The translations under genes and the position numbers were made by a program. The notes beneath the pieces are model-generated. The model ran no database searches, was not told the DNA's origin, and was given only the letters and a program-made list of their open reading frames with translations. A stretch of 64,000 nucleotides of DNA from Phlebopus portentosus (Eukaryota; Basidiomycota; Agaricomycetes; Boletales; Boletinellaceae): NCBI GenBank assembly GCA_037892935.1, contig JAYXKI010000001.1, positions 1,488,001 through 1,552,000 of the forward strand. Reading direction: 5' to 3'. Numbering within the stretch: position 1 is the stretch's first letter; each line of letters opens with the position of its first letter. This document shows positions 1-12,330 of the stretch, piece after piece.

Positions 1-3000
1 GTAGTCGATTGGGATTCCTCGTTCCTCCATAGCCTGGATTAAGCCCTTCATTCCAAATTGATGATCTTAGTTACTTTCTCATGTTGATACTCGGAAATTC
101 ACAGACCAGATGTGCGAGACCTCGTGCGCCACCTCCCCCCAAAACTAACCCAACGGAATTGCCACATATTCGACGCGCCAAACGGGCGAAGTCGCTCACT
201 TGGGCAGGTCGCTGAGGACGAGGAATGTCCCGACCGCCTCGGAACTTCTGTAATTCACTCTGCACTCTATCCTTGAGATTCTTCAGTGCAGCGACGGCGG
301 CAGGGTCCGGATCCTTAAGCATCGTCTTCCTTACCGGTAGGATGATGCCCTCGAAAAGAAATGAGGACAGGGTCTGAGCAGGGAATAATTTCAACCTACC
401 GGAAGCTCGACATGACAGTGTCGACTAATCCAAGGACGGATCTGAAAGGCCATAAATGAAACACTCCGAGTATGATGTACAATTGAGTACCTTCAACCAC
501 TCTCGTGTGCTCCCATGTACGACACTCCGTTCTGGATGGAGTAGAATGAGTTCCTTTCTTGCCGTCGTTTTGATCGACATCAAGAGCCGTTCGTACTCTC
601 CTAAGCTGGGGTCATCACCCGCACCGACAACCATTACGCAGTCGGCCTAGAATTAGGCCATAAATTCCCCAGAAGCTCGCGCGATGGCGCGTATGCTCAC
701 CTGACGAATACAGGTCTGCGTCCAAGTGCTGTTTACTGGTGAATCAACAACATACAAGACAACCCTGTATCTCTGCTCCTGGTCAGCCAACCAACCGGCG
801 ATTTTGAGTTTTCCCATCCTTGTAAAAGCATGTCGTCCAAGACTTCGACTTATCGAGGCCTGATTCAGATACGCTGTGGGTGCACCGAGGCTTTCCAGAG
901 CAGATTGCAATTTCCTCGCGAATGTCTCTATTGGAATGATGCGGGAAAACGGCATAACCGCAACCGTCTTCAAATTCAAGTTGTTCCAGCCAAGATCCGG
1001 GGTCTTGTTCACGGTGCGTTTCCCAGATGAAGAATCTGCTTCCTCCCTGACCCTTGAAGCAATCAACCTTAGCAGCCTATATAGGTTGAAGTTATCGAAG
1101 CTGACTTTGGCCATGTCTTTCATAGGAATAGCTGGCGGACGTACTGGGAAGTAGCTTGCGGACTTCTACGACGAACGAAACGTGAGCTACGCAAGATGTT
1201 CAATCATGCAGGACACATACCGAGCTGAGATTGCGTTGAATAGCGTCAGTGGCATGCGAACAAGTTCCGTATCTCGAATAGCGTGAACAGTATTCCGACG
1301 TGGAGAGCGAGAAATAACATCTAGTTCGCCGACCTGGGAAATGACAAAGTGTTACTTGATAAATGCATCTAGCATCCATTGCCTAAAATTCACTCACAGG
1401 GTCTCCTTGTCCATATTCCCCTGAGAATCGACAGAAGGATATCAATGCTCATTAAGACGACAACGAAACTTCTGCTCACCAAGAATCTTCACCTCATTCT
1501 CTTCATTATCATCAATTGCTCGTAATCGTCCATTGACAACGATATAGAAACTATCACTTGGATCGCCTGGTCTCCATAGGACTTTGCCTCCCGCGACTTG
1601 CATCCAGTCCAAGGAAGCGTCGATATGAAGGACTAGGAAGAATACTTATTAATGCGTGAATGCCACATTTTGAGTAGGCAGCACTGACCTAGTGGAGACA
1701 ATAAGGAGATAAGTCGTTTTGCTAGAGTAAGAAGAACGATGGGCTGTTTCTCAAGGAGTCGTTCCAGTGCGTGGTACGGTAAGAATCCAACATATGTATC
1801 CATCTTGGCAGTGATGTCGACATAGGATGGTACACCACATAAAGAAGCTAAGAGAATGATCACGTCAGCTCAGTCGAGTAGGGAACACGGCATGCACAAA
1901 CCAAGATAACCAGCGATGCCTCCAGGATTTACCGTGAAAAGGTATTTGCGGCCTCCGCTCGACGGAGTTTTCGCAGACATACGGTCACTGTGGCTTGTAT
2001 TGGTGCGGCGTGTTGCCCGTGGTCCATTTACACCAGCACCTGGAGTCGGCGCTGCACTATGGAGCTTCGAGGAGGACGCCTTGTCCCTCTCTTCTCGTCC
2101 GCTTGTGCTCGTGTCATCGTCTGGATGCAGAGAGATATCAAGCATGCCTTCAATGACGTAGAATAAGCCTTGAAACAACGGCCGTTAGTGCGTCTGCGTC
2201 AGAATAGAAGATAGTTGAAATTGTCATGCCTGGGTGACGCTCCCCGGCCCTAGCGAGTACGGAATCCGCCGGAAAATACAGTATCTCAACTTCATTGTCA
2301 AGAACACCAGACGCACGGACGTTACCCATGATAGAATCGCTCGTTCCGCTGGACGCATCATCTCCTGTTTCCAGTAAGGAAAGAGATCCAAAGGACGTAA
2401 TCCCATTGCTGCGTTCAAATCCATCACCACTACGGCTCCCGACTGCGGAGAAAGGAGGTGACATCTCCACAGATTCCATCTCGCTTAGAGGTGGCTGCTG
2501 CAGTCCGATTGACTTTGCGATACACGACATCACTTCCTCTCTTAAATTGAAGTCATCGCCTAGAACATGGTGATTTGCGCCAATCAAGGGACTTCCAACT
2601 GCAGTGACGGATCTGTGAAGTGTTCGAAGCGACTCGTCAAGGCTGGTGGATGAGTGCAGATCTCCTGCCTGTACTGTGTGTCGAGATGAATGAGAACGGC
2701 TTCGAAAGCCTTCTCTAGTCGCCCCTGGAAGCACTTGTGACTGAGATATAGGGCTGTCAAGGATCGCAGATTCCTCAAACGGCGAAGCATAGTACTCCGA
2801 GGGTGATTGTGAGTTGCCTAAGGTAAAGTAATTTTCCTCCGCCTCTGGACTATCTTCCCGAGATTGCATATCAAATTTATGCCGTAGTGCATGTAGCCCG
2901 CCTCCCTCGTAGAATCTTCTAGGTAAGGGATGGCAAGCAATGTCATTTATCGCTTTCTCAGTTCTAATGACTTCAGTGGTCAGACCAAGATACTTATGAG

Positions 3001-4354
3001 CAGCATTGATGGTAACGCGGGAGAACCTGGTTAGAATGACTTTGATATACTTCAGCGAACAACCGATGATTGGCTCCAGAAATTCACGCACCTTGCACAA
3101 TATGGGCGGAAGCCTTGGGAAATTGTTTGACCAGGCGCCGAAATGCCTCAGCAGGAATGACCGCGAGTGTGGAGTCTTCAACAGCCAGGGCAACAATTCC
3201 ATGTTCGGTCATTCGAGTGCCGCCTCTCCTTCCCGTATTCGAACATGACCTTTCGTGATTTGTACGAGATCCATGTTCATTTGGAGACAGAATGGTGGCG
3301 TCATCACCGTGCACGGTAGAGCCAGAGGATACAGACGTTCTTCGTTGAGAGCGAGAGCGATCTGGGAGAACGGTGGCATTGAACGGAGTAATGTCCAGTT
3401 CCATGTTTGAAATATCTGAATTGGAACGGTGTTCTCGAGCACGCGCTGGCCGAGAAGAGTCATCCCCGTTTACATCAAATCCTGTCTCACTATTATCTTG
3501 CCAGCTCATACGGATGTCTTCTGTGAAGAGACTTAGAATCGTAAATAAGCTCGACAGGGTACCGCCACTCCCAACTTCATTTAGCAACTGATATCCATTT
3601 GGACTGGCAGATTGCCAGGTGTCCTCTTCCAATTGTGCTTCCCCCGTCTTAGTGTGAACCTGCACGAGGCCATCGATAACGCAGTAAAAGTTCTTGTCTT
3701 GGTTCAATGAGATACTATCTCCAGCGATTAGTCGACGAGTCTGCAGATGCCTTGCAAGCTCATGAAAGACCTGAAGAAAGGTGAGAAATAGTATACAAGT
3801 TGAGCAACGACCATCTCGGGGTTACTCACTGGCTTCTCAAGAAAGCCGAATATCCTAATGGCCTGCAGGAACTCATCGAGATAATTATGGAAGTTCGGCG
3901 GGGTCTCTGTCGTATTCACGTCCGGATGGAGTTCTTTGGCATCTGACTTCACAAGTGGCGGCTCTTTCAACGTAGAGTATACATTCAAGTAGCGGGATCG
4001 AATGTAATAGTTGAGCGCAACTAGCGACGCGATGAATATGATCACAAATGACCAGAAGTTGAGCTAAAGAGGTTGAGCAGTATGATATTACTGCCATGTC
4101 ACTTCGGATTTGAGCTTCGAAACCTACCGTGAACGTAAGAGAATACGACAAGATAGCATATACGAATCGTGGTATGGAGATCGTCGAGAATGCAATCAAG
4201 GACTTCGCCCAGGACAAAAGCCATACTAAAAGATGTTAGAAGACGCACGGAAACATCTCTCTGCGGACGTACATAGGAACCAGAATACAGCCGCAACCAA
4301 CGATAACAAGGGATGGGTCGAACTTGCAGTAACCTCCTGTGGTTCTGGTTCCAT
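1..4354 (-). CDS. NTE1: Lysophospholipase NTE1 (neuropathy target esterase homologue), C-terminus off the left edge
   Basis: Serine phospholipase of the ER membrane that deacylates lysophosphatidylcholine/phosphatidylcholine. The gene reads right to left. I infer a first exon starting at 4354 ([15 protein letters not shown]...) that joins across a roughly 46-base intron to a hydrophobic segment ([19 protein letters not shown]), giving the N-terminal membrane region. A second segment ([13 protein letters not shown]) and the motif [20 protein letters not shown] follow. Cyclic-nucleotide-binding-like domains come next ([12 protein letters not shown] near 3690; [18 protein letters not shown] near 2160; FYIVVNGRL near 1530), separated by Ser-rich linkers. 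The patatin domain begins with the oxyanion glycine motif [15 protein letters not shown] (about 110-155) and continues to the left edge as [18 protein letters not shown], so the GxSxG serine lies outside the window. At least eight introns. The family assignment is firm; the first exon is inferred from splice signals and hydrophobicity. Confidence 0.93.
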
Positions 4355-4804
4355 CGTTGCTGTTATTCGAGTGAGCTCTTCGCCGAAGAGACAACGATGC
4401 TTCAAATACTCGGCTGCTCTTCCTACTTTCTTGCACTAAGACAGTAAGTAGACGTTCACTTGTGATAAGTCATGGTAGCTTGTAGCACGAAACTAACTTC
4501 AAGTTTGCAACCAATCCAATGTCACGGTCCCGACATACGGCACGTGCGGGCAGCACACGCTCGCGTTCTATCTGTTTTTGCTGATCGCTACGTCATTTCC
4601 CTAGTCGCAGACTTCGTAAATTGTAATAGTCTAATACTACATAAAACCAATACTTCCGGCATGCATATGAGCAGGGGCTAGGTATCATTTAGTTACAAGG
4701 GTGTAACTAAGACCAACAACTGGCACATGAGAAGAACTTGAATAACAGGAGAATGTACGAAAGACTCGAACGAAATGGACAGTAATCAAACATCCAGTGA
4801 ATGA
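4355..4804. other. Intergenic: NTE1 promoter and chitin synthase 3' region
   Basis: Both neighbours are on the minus strand, so this stretch holds the NTE1 promoter and the 3' end of the chitin synthase transcript. The short ORFs here are not coding-like. Nothing else is recognised. Confidence 0.6.
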
Positions 4805-7800
4805 TCAATGTCCGAAAAGCCTGAACAGCAGATACAATGCCGACCCGGTGAACCGAATCAAGCTAATTATGGCGCTGATTAATCAAATGAAGTCAGCCAA
4901 CGTGTAGACACACGTGTAATAATGACTTACAGCGCATAGAACAGAAACGCGAGATAGGGGTTGAAATTGGTATCCACATCAAAGTTATTCTGAACCCAAT
5001 CCGTGAAGGCTGACGACGTGAAGAAGATGATCATGACCCTGTACGTTCTTTGAGTTAATTTATCGTCTTCAATGACGTTTAATTTGATAATGCATACATG
5101 TTTGTCCCGACCCACGCAAGAACAACGTTTGTTCTGGAGTTTGCATCGTGATCTGCTTGCTTCGTCGCGGCGTCTGTATTGTATAGAGCGTCCATTTCAT
5201 CAGCGTCGATTAAACATTTGGGAAGAAGAATCGGACATACCGCGGTGCTCCTTCTCAGGGGGCGGTTTGTTACGAAGTACACTTTGGCTTGCCATCCATA
5301 GACTATCGACATCTTCTCTTGCAGTAGGAAGTTCTACTTCCAAAACCTCCTTCCCACTGGCATCTTTCACTTTCTTTGCACCTCCGAGATCCTTGTTTGC
5401 TCCGTTGTCGCCCTTCGTTCCCCTATAGAATCCAATGGGTCGTTATTAGCCAATGCGCTTTGATCGATAAAGGACTTGCCATGTAACGTCGTGCAAATTA
5501 CACATAGCATACATCATGAGAATGTTGACATCTGTGAAGTATAGGTCAAACGAAGCAGTAAGTGGAAACGTTGTTTCAAACGTACAGCTCGGCAGGTAAA
5601 ACATGTACTGGAGGAAGGACGTAAACATGTGCCAGGGCTCGAAATACATGAAAGAACTAATGAAGTAAAGTCCTGGAGATAGTACATCAGTTAGTGCACG
5701 GTGTCATGTTGTTTCGTCTAAAGGGACGAACCGTATGTTGCTGCCAGTGAAATTACAATGTCGCGGAATGTTTCGTTCTCTTGGACCAGACTAAAGCAGA
5801 CACGTAAGTTAAGAGACCTTTTTGTGGCATCAGATCGTAACACTTACGTTCCAAAGTTCTTCCATCCATCAAGCGTGTGGGGAACCGCTAAATACACGGT
5901 CCAGCCAGCACACCAAAGAGAAACTATGTTGCAAACACCGAAAAGAAAAATGGCCGCGACATAGCTGCTCTGTTATGAGTGCCACCGCCAAAAGGGAAAG
6001 TCAAAAACATCAACTCACATCCACTTCGAGCCTTGCGGACGATTACCCAAGGAACAGACCGTCATAACGAAAAGAAGGGCAATATAAAGCTTTGAGGAGG
6101 TGAGCCATGCACAAGGTGTAAATGGCATACCCGCTTACCTTGAGAACGACCTCGAAGACCTTAGCACCCGCACCCGCGCTGAGGAAGTTGAAAGCATCCG
6201 TGTTGCGATCCGCCGTTGCCGATTGAACCAGCTACAGTTGATGTGAGCGAAACATACTCGGTAACAGTGAGTCATACTCACAAAGAAGAAAGCGAGATAA
6301 AAGTTCGCCAGAGACGTCCAAGTGAAGAGTAGTTGGACCGCATTATAGATGAATTCGATGAAAAGAATAAACTTTCGAATAATATTGTGGCCACTAGTGA
6401 AGATACGGAAGAAGTGGAAAGTCGCATGGATAGCGGCAAACAGAGATCCATTAAGCCACCTGCGCCTCTGAGAAATGAACTCTGGGACACTCGTAGGGAC
6501 GTCTGTCGCCGCCTTCGCACTTTTGACGTATCTTAAGCTATATCCGTTCAGGTGAATTCCTAGTACTCCGACAAGACAAAGTCAGGACACTTACACCCAA
6601 GATTCTCTCTTCTTTGTAACAATCTCGAAGCAGAGAATGCGATCTTCAGCGAGATACTTCACAAGCGAGTTTAATCAACCCTATCAAAAAAAGGTGACGA
6701 TTGTATACTTACCATATTACGTTCTGCAATGCAAATCAGAAACCCATAATTGAGAGAAGTATGTCCAATATTTACCGAAAATACTTGCGCCATTAACACC
6801 ACCACCGTGCATAGTCTCTCCCTTGAAATAGCTAGCCAAGGGTCCAGTACCATCCATATGATTTTGCAGCGCCTTATAGCGATAGGCAGAGAAGGCACCC
6901 GGAAGCACCGAAATATAGCCAAAGACAGACTCCAGTGGCTTATCCAAAATGTTCGACATCTTGTACTCGAAGTTCTGAGACGCAGCAAGAGGACTTGTCA
7001 AGAGCAAAGAGCAACCTCTGCCGGTATCAACACAGATCCTATTGAAGTTACGTTATCAGTAAATTTCATGCCCATATGCGCAAAATAACTTACTCTCCAC
7101 AAGCACCGCCGACGTTCTTGTTCTTGTCGAAACCTGTCACAAGTAAAACCAATAAGGATTGGAGGTACAATGGGAACGATGGAGATCGACAGACATTTCC
7201 AAAGCTCATAGATGGACGTTCCCGTTGGTTTGGTACCAACATCCAGCAAGATACAGACTAGCGGGACGATAGTGAGCTGGATGAGAGGTTCCGGCTCTTG
7301 CATAGATGCTCACCGTTGGGATTGATGAGAGGACCAAACGCATTGAAAAACCAGCGATGGCTGTTGAGTTTCTTCTTGTTCTGCTCTTTCAGGCAGAATA
7401 TAATCTGGACCGGACAAGCGCCCTTTGAAACTTCGCCCGCCTCTGAGACCACCATGTTCGACGTGTATCTTCAGGAGGAATTATTACTAGCTTCAATTAG
7501 AAGGAAAATTAGCAGCCACGAACTCAAATATGTGTGCGGTGACGTCCTTTCCGGCCACCGAGTCCTTCGCGATACCTTCCTGGTAACAACCCATCTGTAG
7601 GAAGCGACAAATTAAGAAGCACAGATATCACTACATGACCACTTACCAAGGCAAGAACATGAAGCGTTCGCTTGTTGACTTTGTTGCGACCATCTGACAC
7701 GACACACACAACAACCTTCTGCCACCCATCGGGGCCCCAAGTCTTTGACCTGGCCCGGGTGCAGAGATGGGCAACATTCTTGAGAACGCTAAGCGAAAAA

Positions 7801-8619
7801 TAAGTCAAGACTACCAAATATTCTCCAGGGATCATGGTTCTTACGCGTTCATGGTCCTAGTAAACAGCACTTCGTCTTCGTTGTACATGGTCATGACAAT
7901 GAAAAGCTCAGTACGGCGACTAAAATTCACAAGAAATTAATTGTCTGTAAGATGTATATACGTTATCTACGCACTTGTATAGGTACGGTCGGAGGGAGTA
8001 TTTTTGGCGCATGAAGTCGCTAAAAGGGGAATAGGCTGCTATCAATGCGAACTTTATTGCAAAAAGATGCATTTCCTTACTCGGGGTCGCAGGTCGCTGC
8101 TGTATATCGCATCTTCGTCATTTCTTCGCTGGCACCCGACCCCTTAGGAACGATGTGAGATGGGACGGGAACATCAAGAACCAGGTTTCCTTGGTACAGT
8201 TCCACCTGGCGGACAGAGCGACGTTTCATCAACTTTTCCCTCGCAGAAGACCATCCGCCCGTGCTCTGTCCTCTAAGAGGTCGGGGGTGATTCCCAGGTG
8301 GATAGTTCGGCTGCGAGTAGGGCATCGTTGGAAGAGGAGGAGCGACCTGGCTCATTTCGTACTGGGGATTCAGATGGGCCTGCGAGTCGGCGTAACCGCT
8401 GTGATAGGTACTGAACGACTTGGTCGACTTGTTGTCCCAGGCAGACTGGGAATCGTGATCGCTGTAGCCGCCATGTGAGGGGTAATTTCCAGCATTACCC
8501 GAGGGAGGCATATCGGTGGAATAGGCGTGGACGCCTGAAGTGGGAGGATAATCGAACTGGTTTTGTTGGTTATAGGTAGGGCTCGAGTAGTAAGGATCGT
8601 TGTGCTGGTGGTAAGCCAT
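4805..8619 (-). CDS. Chitin synthase, division 1 (class I-III)
   Basis: Processive GT2 glycosyltransferase that makes chitin from UDP-GlcNAc at the plasma membrane. The start at 8619 opens a Tyr/Gln/Pro-rich cytosolic leader of about 120 residues. This is followed by the division-1 N-terminal motif ([19 protein letters not shown]) and [10 protein letters not shown]. Later exons carry [59 protein letters not shown], the acceptor region ([19 protein letters not shown]), [18 protein letters not shown], the catalytic EDR ([12 protein letters not shown], about 6640) and QRRRWLNGS (about 6475). The C-terminal third alternates membrane segments ([44 protein letters not shown]) and ends in [15 protein letters not shown] with stop at 4805. 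About a dozen or more short introns. I cannot settle the class; the [13 protein letters not shown] wording is closer to class I/II than to class III. Confidence 0.95.
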
Positions 8620-9054
8620 CCTGGTCGTCGTTCTGGACGGCAGTTATATCAGGAGCGCTAAAATTGATACAACGCAACCGATAATGCCTATGATTTGTGT
8701 TGCCAAGGATGCCAGAAGATGAGCGACGAGAGACGGACGGTGACCAATTGAAAATGTTTGCTGTTGCAAATGAAAATGAGTGACACTAGAAGGAGCGACG
8801 CGAGAGTCGAGTGCTGAGAGAGGGAGGCGTGTGAGAGGGAGAGGGAGACGAAGAAGAGGTTTGAGAAACCAATCATGATTTACTGCTGTATTATTGTATG
8901 TAAGTATACCGGCGATCTCCCGTCGCGTGGCATCACATCAATCAAGGCTCCGATCCGGCATCAGTTTATCACAAACCGTATACGACAAAGGCGAGATTTC
9001 CAATCATTTCCTTCCTTTCCTTGAAAATAACTCACAGAGCTCTGGCAAGTGTAG
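8620..9054. promoter_or_regulatory. Divergent promoter region between chitin synthase and a small Cys-rich gene
   Basis: The 435 bp between two divergent start codons. The part next to the chitin synthase start is strongly CT-rich on the minus strand (about 8700-8870), a usual feature of fungal promoters and 5' leaders. No clear TATA box seen. Confidence 0.5.
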
Positions 9055-9485
9055 ATGGGCTTGGGCGATTTGGTAGAAGTTAACGACTTTGCATTTTGCC
9101 GTGATCACGGACTCGAATACTGCGGGAGATGCTTTTGCGATTACCGCGACGGTAACAACTACGGCATTGAAGAGAATCCAGCCATCATGAATTTGAGCGA
9201 ACAGTCTTTCTGTTTTAGCATCGATGTGCGTCGTTCATAAGATTTAGCTAATTGAATGGCAGTTAACCATTAACGTAGAATCGTCGTCCTATAAGCATCT
9301 TCGAGATGGGTGCAACTCCGAGTCGCCGCCGGAACGGGAAGTACGAATGCATGACACATAAGAACGTTGATTGCAAGGATTGCTTCAACTGGGTCAAACT
9401 CATTTGTGCCGAAGCCAAGGAGGCTGAAAGGACTGAGGCCTGGTTGAAGAAGAGAGAAAAATGGGCCAACAAGGTTGAAGCTTGA
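9055..9485 (+). CDS. Small Cys/His-rich, probably zinc-binding fungal protein
   Basis: Predicted 125-residue protein from two exons, 9055-9225 and 9279-9485, with a 53-base GT-AG intron between them. Exon 1 gives NDFAFCRDHGLEYCGRCFCD, followed by YRDGNNYGIEE. The join gives IDNRRPISIFEMG. Exon 2 gives KYECMTHKNVDCKDCFNWVK and a charged helical end, AERTEAWLKKREKWANKVEA. Two clusters with the same spacing logic (C-x2-H-x4-C-x2-C-x-C and C-x2-H-x4-C-x2-C) suggest one or two structural zinc sites. I believe proteins of this look occur across fungi but know of no assigned function. The splice join is phase 0 and keeps the frame open. An extra upstream coding exon cannot be excluded because the start is preceded by an AG. 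Confidence 0.75.
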
Positions 9486-10568
9486 GATCAAGCCAAATGT
9501 TACCTCCTCTTGTATACGAAGCGATATCGCTGCACTTGATTTGGAAGGATAAACATGTACAGTATGGAACTTGTAGCTTGCTCGAGGTAGATTGGTAAAT
9601 ATCTGGGTTACGTGGTCATCAGATCAACAAGAGCCTTCCATGTGTTCGTCATGACAAGTCGATAACCCTGCTTTCAATGTACGACGTGAAGTTGAATCCA
9701 AAACACGCACAATGAATGTGCGGTTCCAGACAATCGAGTAACTGGACGACCCAATACAAGCAATAGCCCATCGCCGCAGGTTGCTTCGAAAATCGCTTCA
9801 ACAGAGCTCAGATGACGTCTGGTGAATCTGGGAAACATCAACGGAATGGGGTGGTCATTACAGAGATCCACACAACGGTAACTGTACGTATCAGCGCACC
9901 TTCGATTACATCGATCTTCCAGGCTCCAATTAAACCGGTGGAACCTACAGCATGATCATCAGATCTATCCGGCAGCATTATCAGATAGCCATGTAGGAGA
10001 CAACAGAAGTATGGCAGGGCGTACCTTTCTGGGCCGCGCAGATGGCCCACCACAGACGGTCAAGAACAGACCATCATCACTGTGTCGGGCTAAAACGCCA
10101 TAATTGCCTTTTTTGAGATGGTTCTGGTGCGGTCTGGAGTCACCGGACCGAAAGCTGTCGGGAATAGGCAGAAAGGGCGGCCTAAGGCGATACACTCGAT
10201 CATCCGGTGGCATCCATCTATGATGGTGCACCGGTATAGGCCGGGTACATCGATTCAGGACACGGGCAGAGAAAGGAGCAAAAACAAAGTACTTGATCAG
10301 AGTACATGTAAGTTGGGTATCGATGCCTCGGTGATTGTCTGCAGATGCCACGAGTTAACGAAACGGGCCATCGCAAGCCCAATTTGAGCATGCGTTGCTC
10401 ATTAGAATCGAATGACATGGACATTCAAAGCACAGTCAGAGTGCCACGCATGCAACAACATAATATTATCATTCTTGGGCCAACATTGTTCATAGTGAGT
10501 TTTATGCGCGGCAGAATAGCGAGAGAAGGAGTGCGTGTACACAAGAGTCCGGATCGAGGCTGTATTGT

Positions 10569-10585
10569 GCTGGGCCGGGCCCAGC
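10569..10585. promoter_or_regulatory. Perfect GC-rich palindrome
   Basis: GCTGGGCC-G-GGCCCAGC: two 8-base arms around one central base, about 540 bp upstream of the casein kinase I start. It could be a dimer-binding site or chance; no factor is known to me. Confidence 0.4.
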
Positions 10586-10924
10586 TTGGGTCACGTTGTG
10601 GCACAGCATTCCCAGGGCTCTCCTGTCGTCTCCTTTGCTTTGCTTGTTCACCTCGATCCCCCATCGTCCTCTCTTCCTCTCTATATTCTGCATTCTGCAG
10701 TCGCTTTTCCTCTACCACTTTCCACTCAGTAAGTCCCCATCTCATTCCTCTCGTTTTTCTGTCTCGATGTGGGCGCAGGGTTATGCCTTGAGGCCGCCAC
10801 GCGTTGATGTCTTCTTCGGGGGATGGAGTCCTCAAAGCACTCTTTCATCAAGGCGAAAGTAGCCTGAGACGCTTGCACCGTGGTCTCACAGCCCGCTGAT
10901 CCGAAGGTCTGCATCCTGCCTATG

Positions 10925-10933
10925 TATAAAAGG
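10925..10933 (+). promoter_or_regulatory. TATA box of casein kinase I
   Basis: TATAAAAGG on the plus strand, 185-193 bp upstream of the kinase start codon and followed by pyrimidine-rich sequence typical of fungal transcription starts. Confidence 0.5.
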
Positions 10934-11117
10934 ACGTTACCCTCGCTTCGTCCCCCACTGTCATCTATCTTCGTGTCAGCCTGCCTCTCCTTGCCCTTCT
11001 CCCTTCTTCTCTGCTCTCCGCCTTCTGATCGTTGCATTCATATCTTCTGACTTCCACCTGTTATACAGTCCATCATTTAGTCTGCCCATCACGGCGGACA
11101 TTACAGCTCCCCAGAGA

Positions 11118-12330
11118 ATGGATCTTAGAGTCGGTGGAAAATATCGTCTAGGCAAGAAGATCGGTTCAGGCTCTTTCGGTACGTTTACTCTCTCGTTGGC
11201 TATCCCCTCATATTGATAACGATGGATCCCAGGGGACATCTACCTGGGTGTCAACATAATTTCAGGCGAAGAAGTCGCCATCAAGCTCGAATCAGTGAAG
11301 GCGAAGCATCCCCAACTTGAGTACGAATCCAAAGTATACAAGACATTGGCCGGTGGCGTCGGTGTGCCCTTCGTCAGGTGGTTTGGCACAGAATGCGATT
11401 ACAATGCGATGGTCATGGATCTTCTTGGACCAAGTCTGGAGGACCTGTTCAACTTTTGCAACCGGAAGTTCAGTCTGAAGACCGTTCTGTTACTCGCTGA
11501 CCAATTGGTGAGATCAGTTCAGCGTAACATTACGTGTAAAACAGCTCGCTTATCTACCTACTTCAGATCTCACGTGTAGAGTACATTCACTCTCGTAACT
11601 TCATCCACCGCGACATTAAGCCGGACAACTTCTTGATGGGCATCGGCAAACGTGGCAACCAAGTGAATATTATTGACTTTGGGCTGGCTAAGAAGTTCCG
11701 TGACCCGAAGACGCACCTCCATATTCCTTACAGGGAGAATAAGAACTTGACTGGCACTGCCCGTTATACGTCTATCAACACTCATTTGGGAGTAGAGCAG
11801 GCTCGTCGCGATGATCTGGAGTCACTTGCGTATGTTCTGATGTACTTCCTTCGTGGCGCTCTGCCGTGGCAAGGCCTGAAGGCTGCTACGAAGAAGCAGA
11901 AGTACGATCGCATTATGGAAAAGAAGATGACAACACCAACGGATCTTCTTTGCCGTGGCTTCCCCAATGAGTTCGGCATCTTCCTGAACTACTGTCGCGC
12001 TCTTCGTTTCGATGACAAGCCCGACTACTCGTATCTTCGCAAGCTTTTCCGTGACCTATTCGTTCGCGAAGGTTACCAGTACGATTACGTTTTTGACTGG
12101 AGCGTCCAGAGGAGCACGCAGGACGAGGCAGGCTCTGCTGCCAACGCCGCAGTTGGGCGCCGCAAGGTCGTAAAGGAAGACGACGTAGAACCCAGGGCCA
12201 CCGATAGAATGTAAGCACGCCTAATCCGGGAGTCGTTGCCTTTGCTGACCGAATCGCAAGGCTTCGTTCTCAAACAAGGCAACAGCAGGCTGCTATTGCT
12301 CAACGCAGAGGTCGTGACGAAATTTGGTGA
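11118..12330 (+). CDS. HRR25: Casein kinase I, Hrr25/HHP1 (CK1 delta/epsilon) type
   Basis: Ser/Thr protein kinase of the CK1 family, involved in the family in DNA repair, vesicle traffic, meiosis and clock control. Four exons. Exon 1 ([21 protein letters not shown]) supplies the glycine loop and is cut by an intron inside it. Exon 2 has the catalytic lysine ([20 protein letters not shown]) and [20 protein letters not shown]. Exon 3 has the catalytic loop [36 protein letters not shown], and the CK1-specific [12 protein letters not shown] and LPWQGLKA in place of the usual APE region. The last exon ends [16 protein letters not shown]. About 360 residues, with a short basic/Gln-rich tail after the kinase domain. 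The start is the only ATG giving the conserved N-terminus. Confidence 0.95.

Larger units (their letters stand above)
9486..11117. other. Intergenic region upstream of casein kinase I
   Basis: No convincing gene in 1.6 kb; the ORFs on both strands lack family motifs. It contains a GC palindrome (10569-10585), a TATA box (10925) and pyrimidine-rich tracts. A GTAAGT at about 10729 could be the donor of a 5'-UTR intron of the kinase gene. Confidence 0.5.

Noticed and set aside
10425..10835. 136-codon minus-strand ORF upstream of casein kinase I
   Set aside because: Antisense reading of a pyrimidine-rich promoter and leader; Arg/Glu composition comes from the CT bias.
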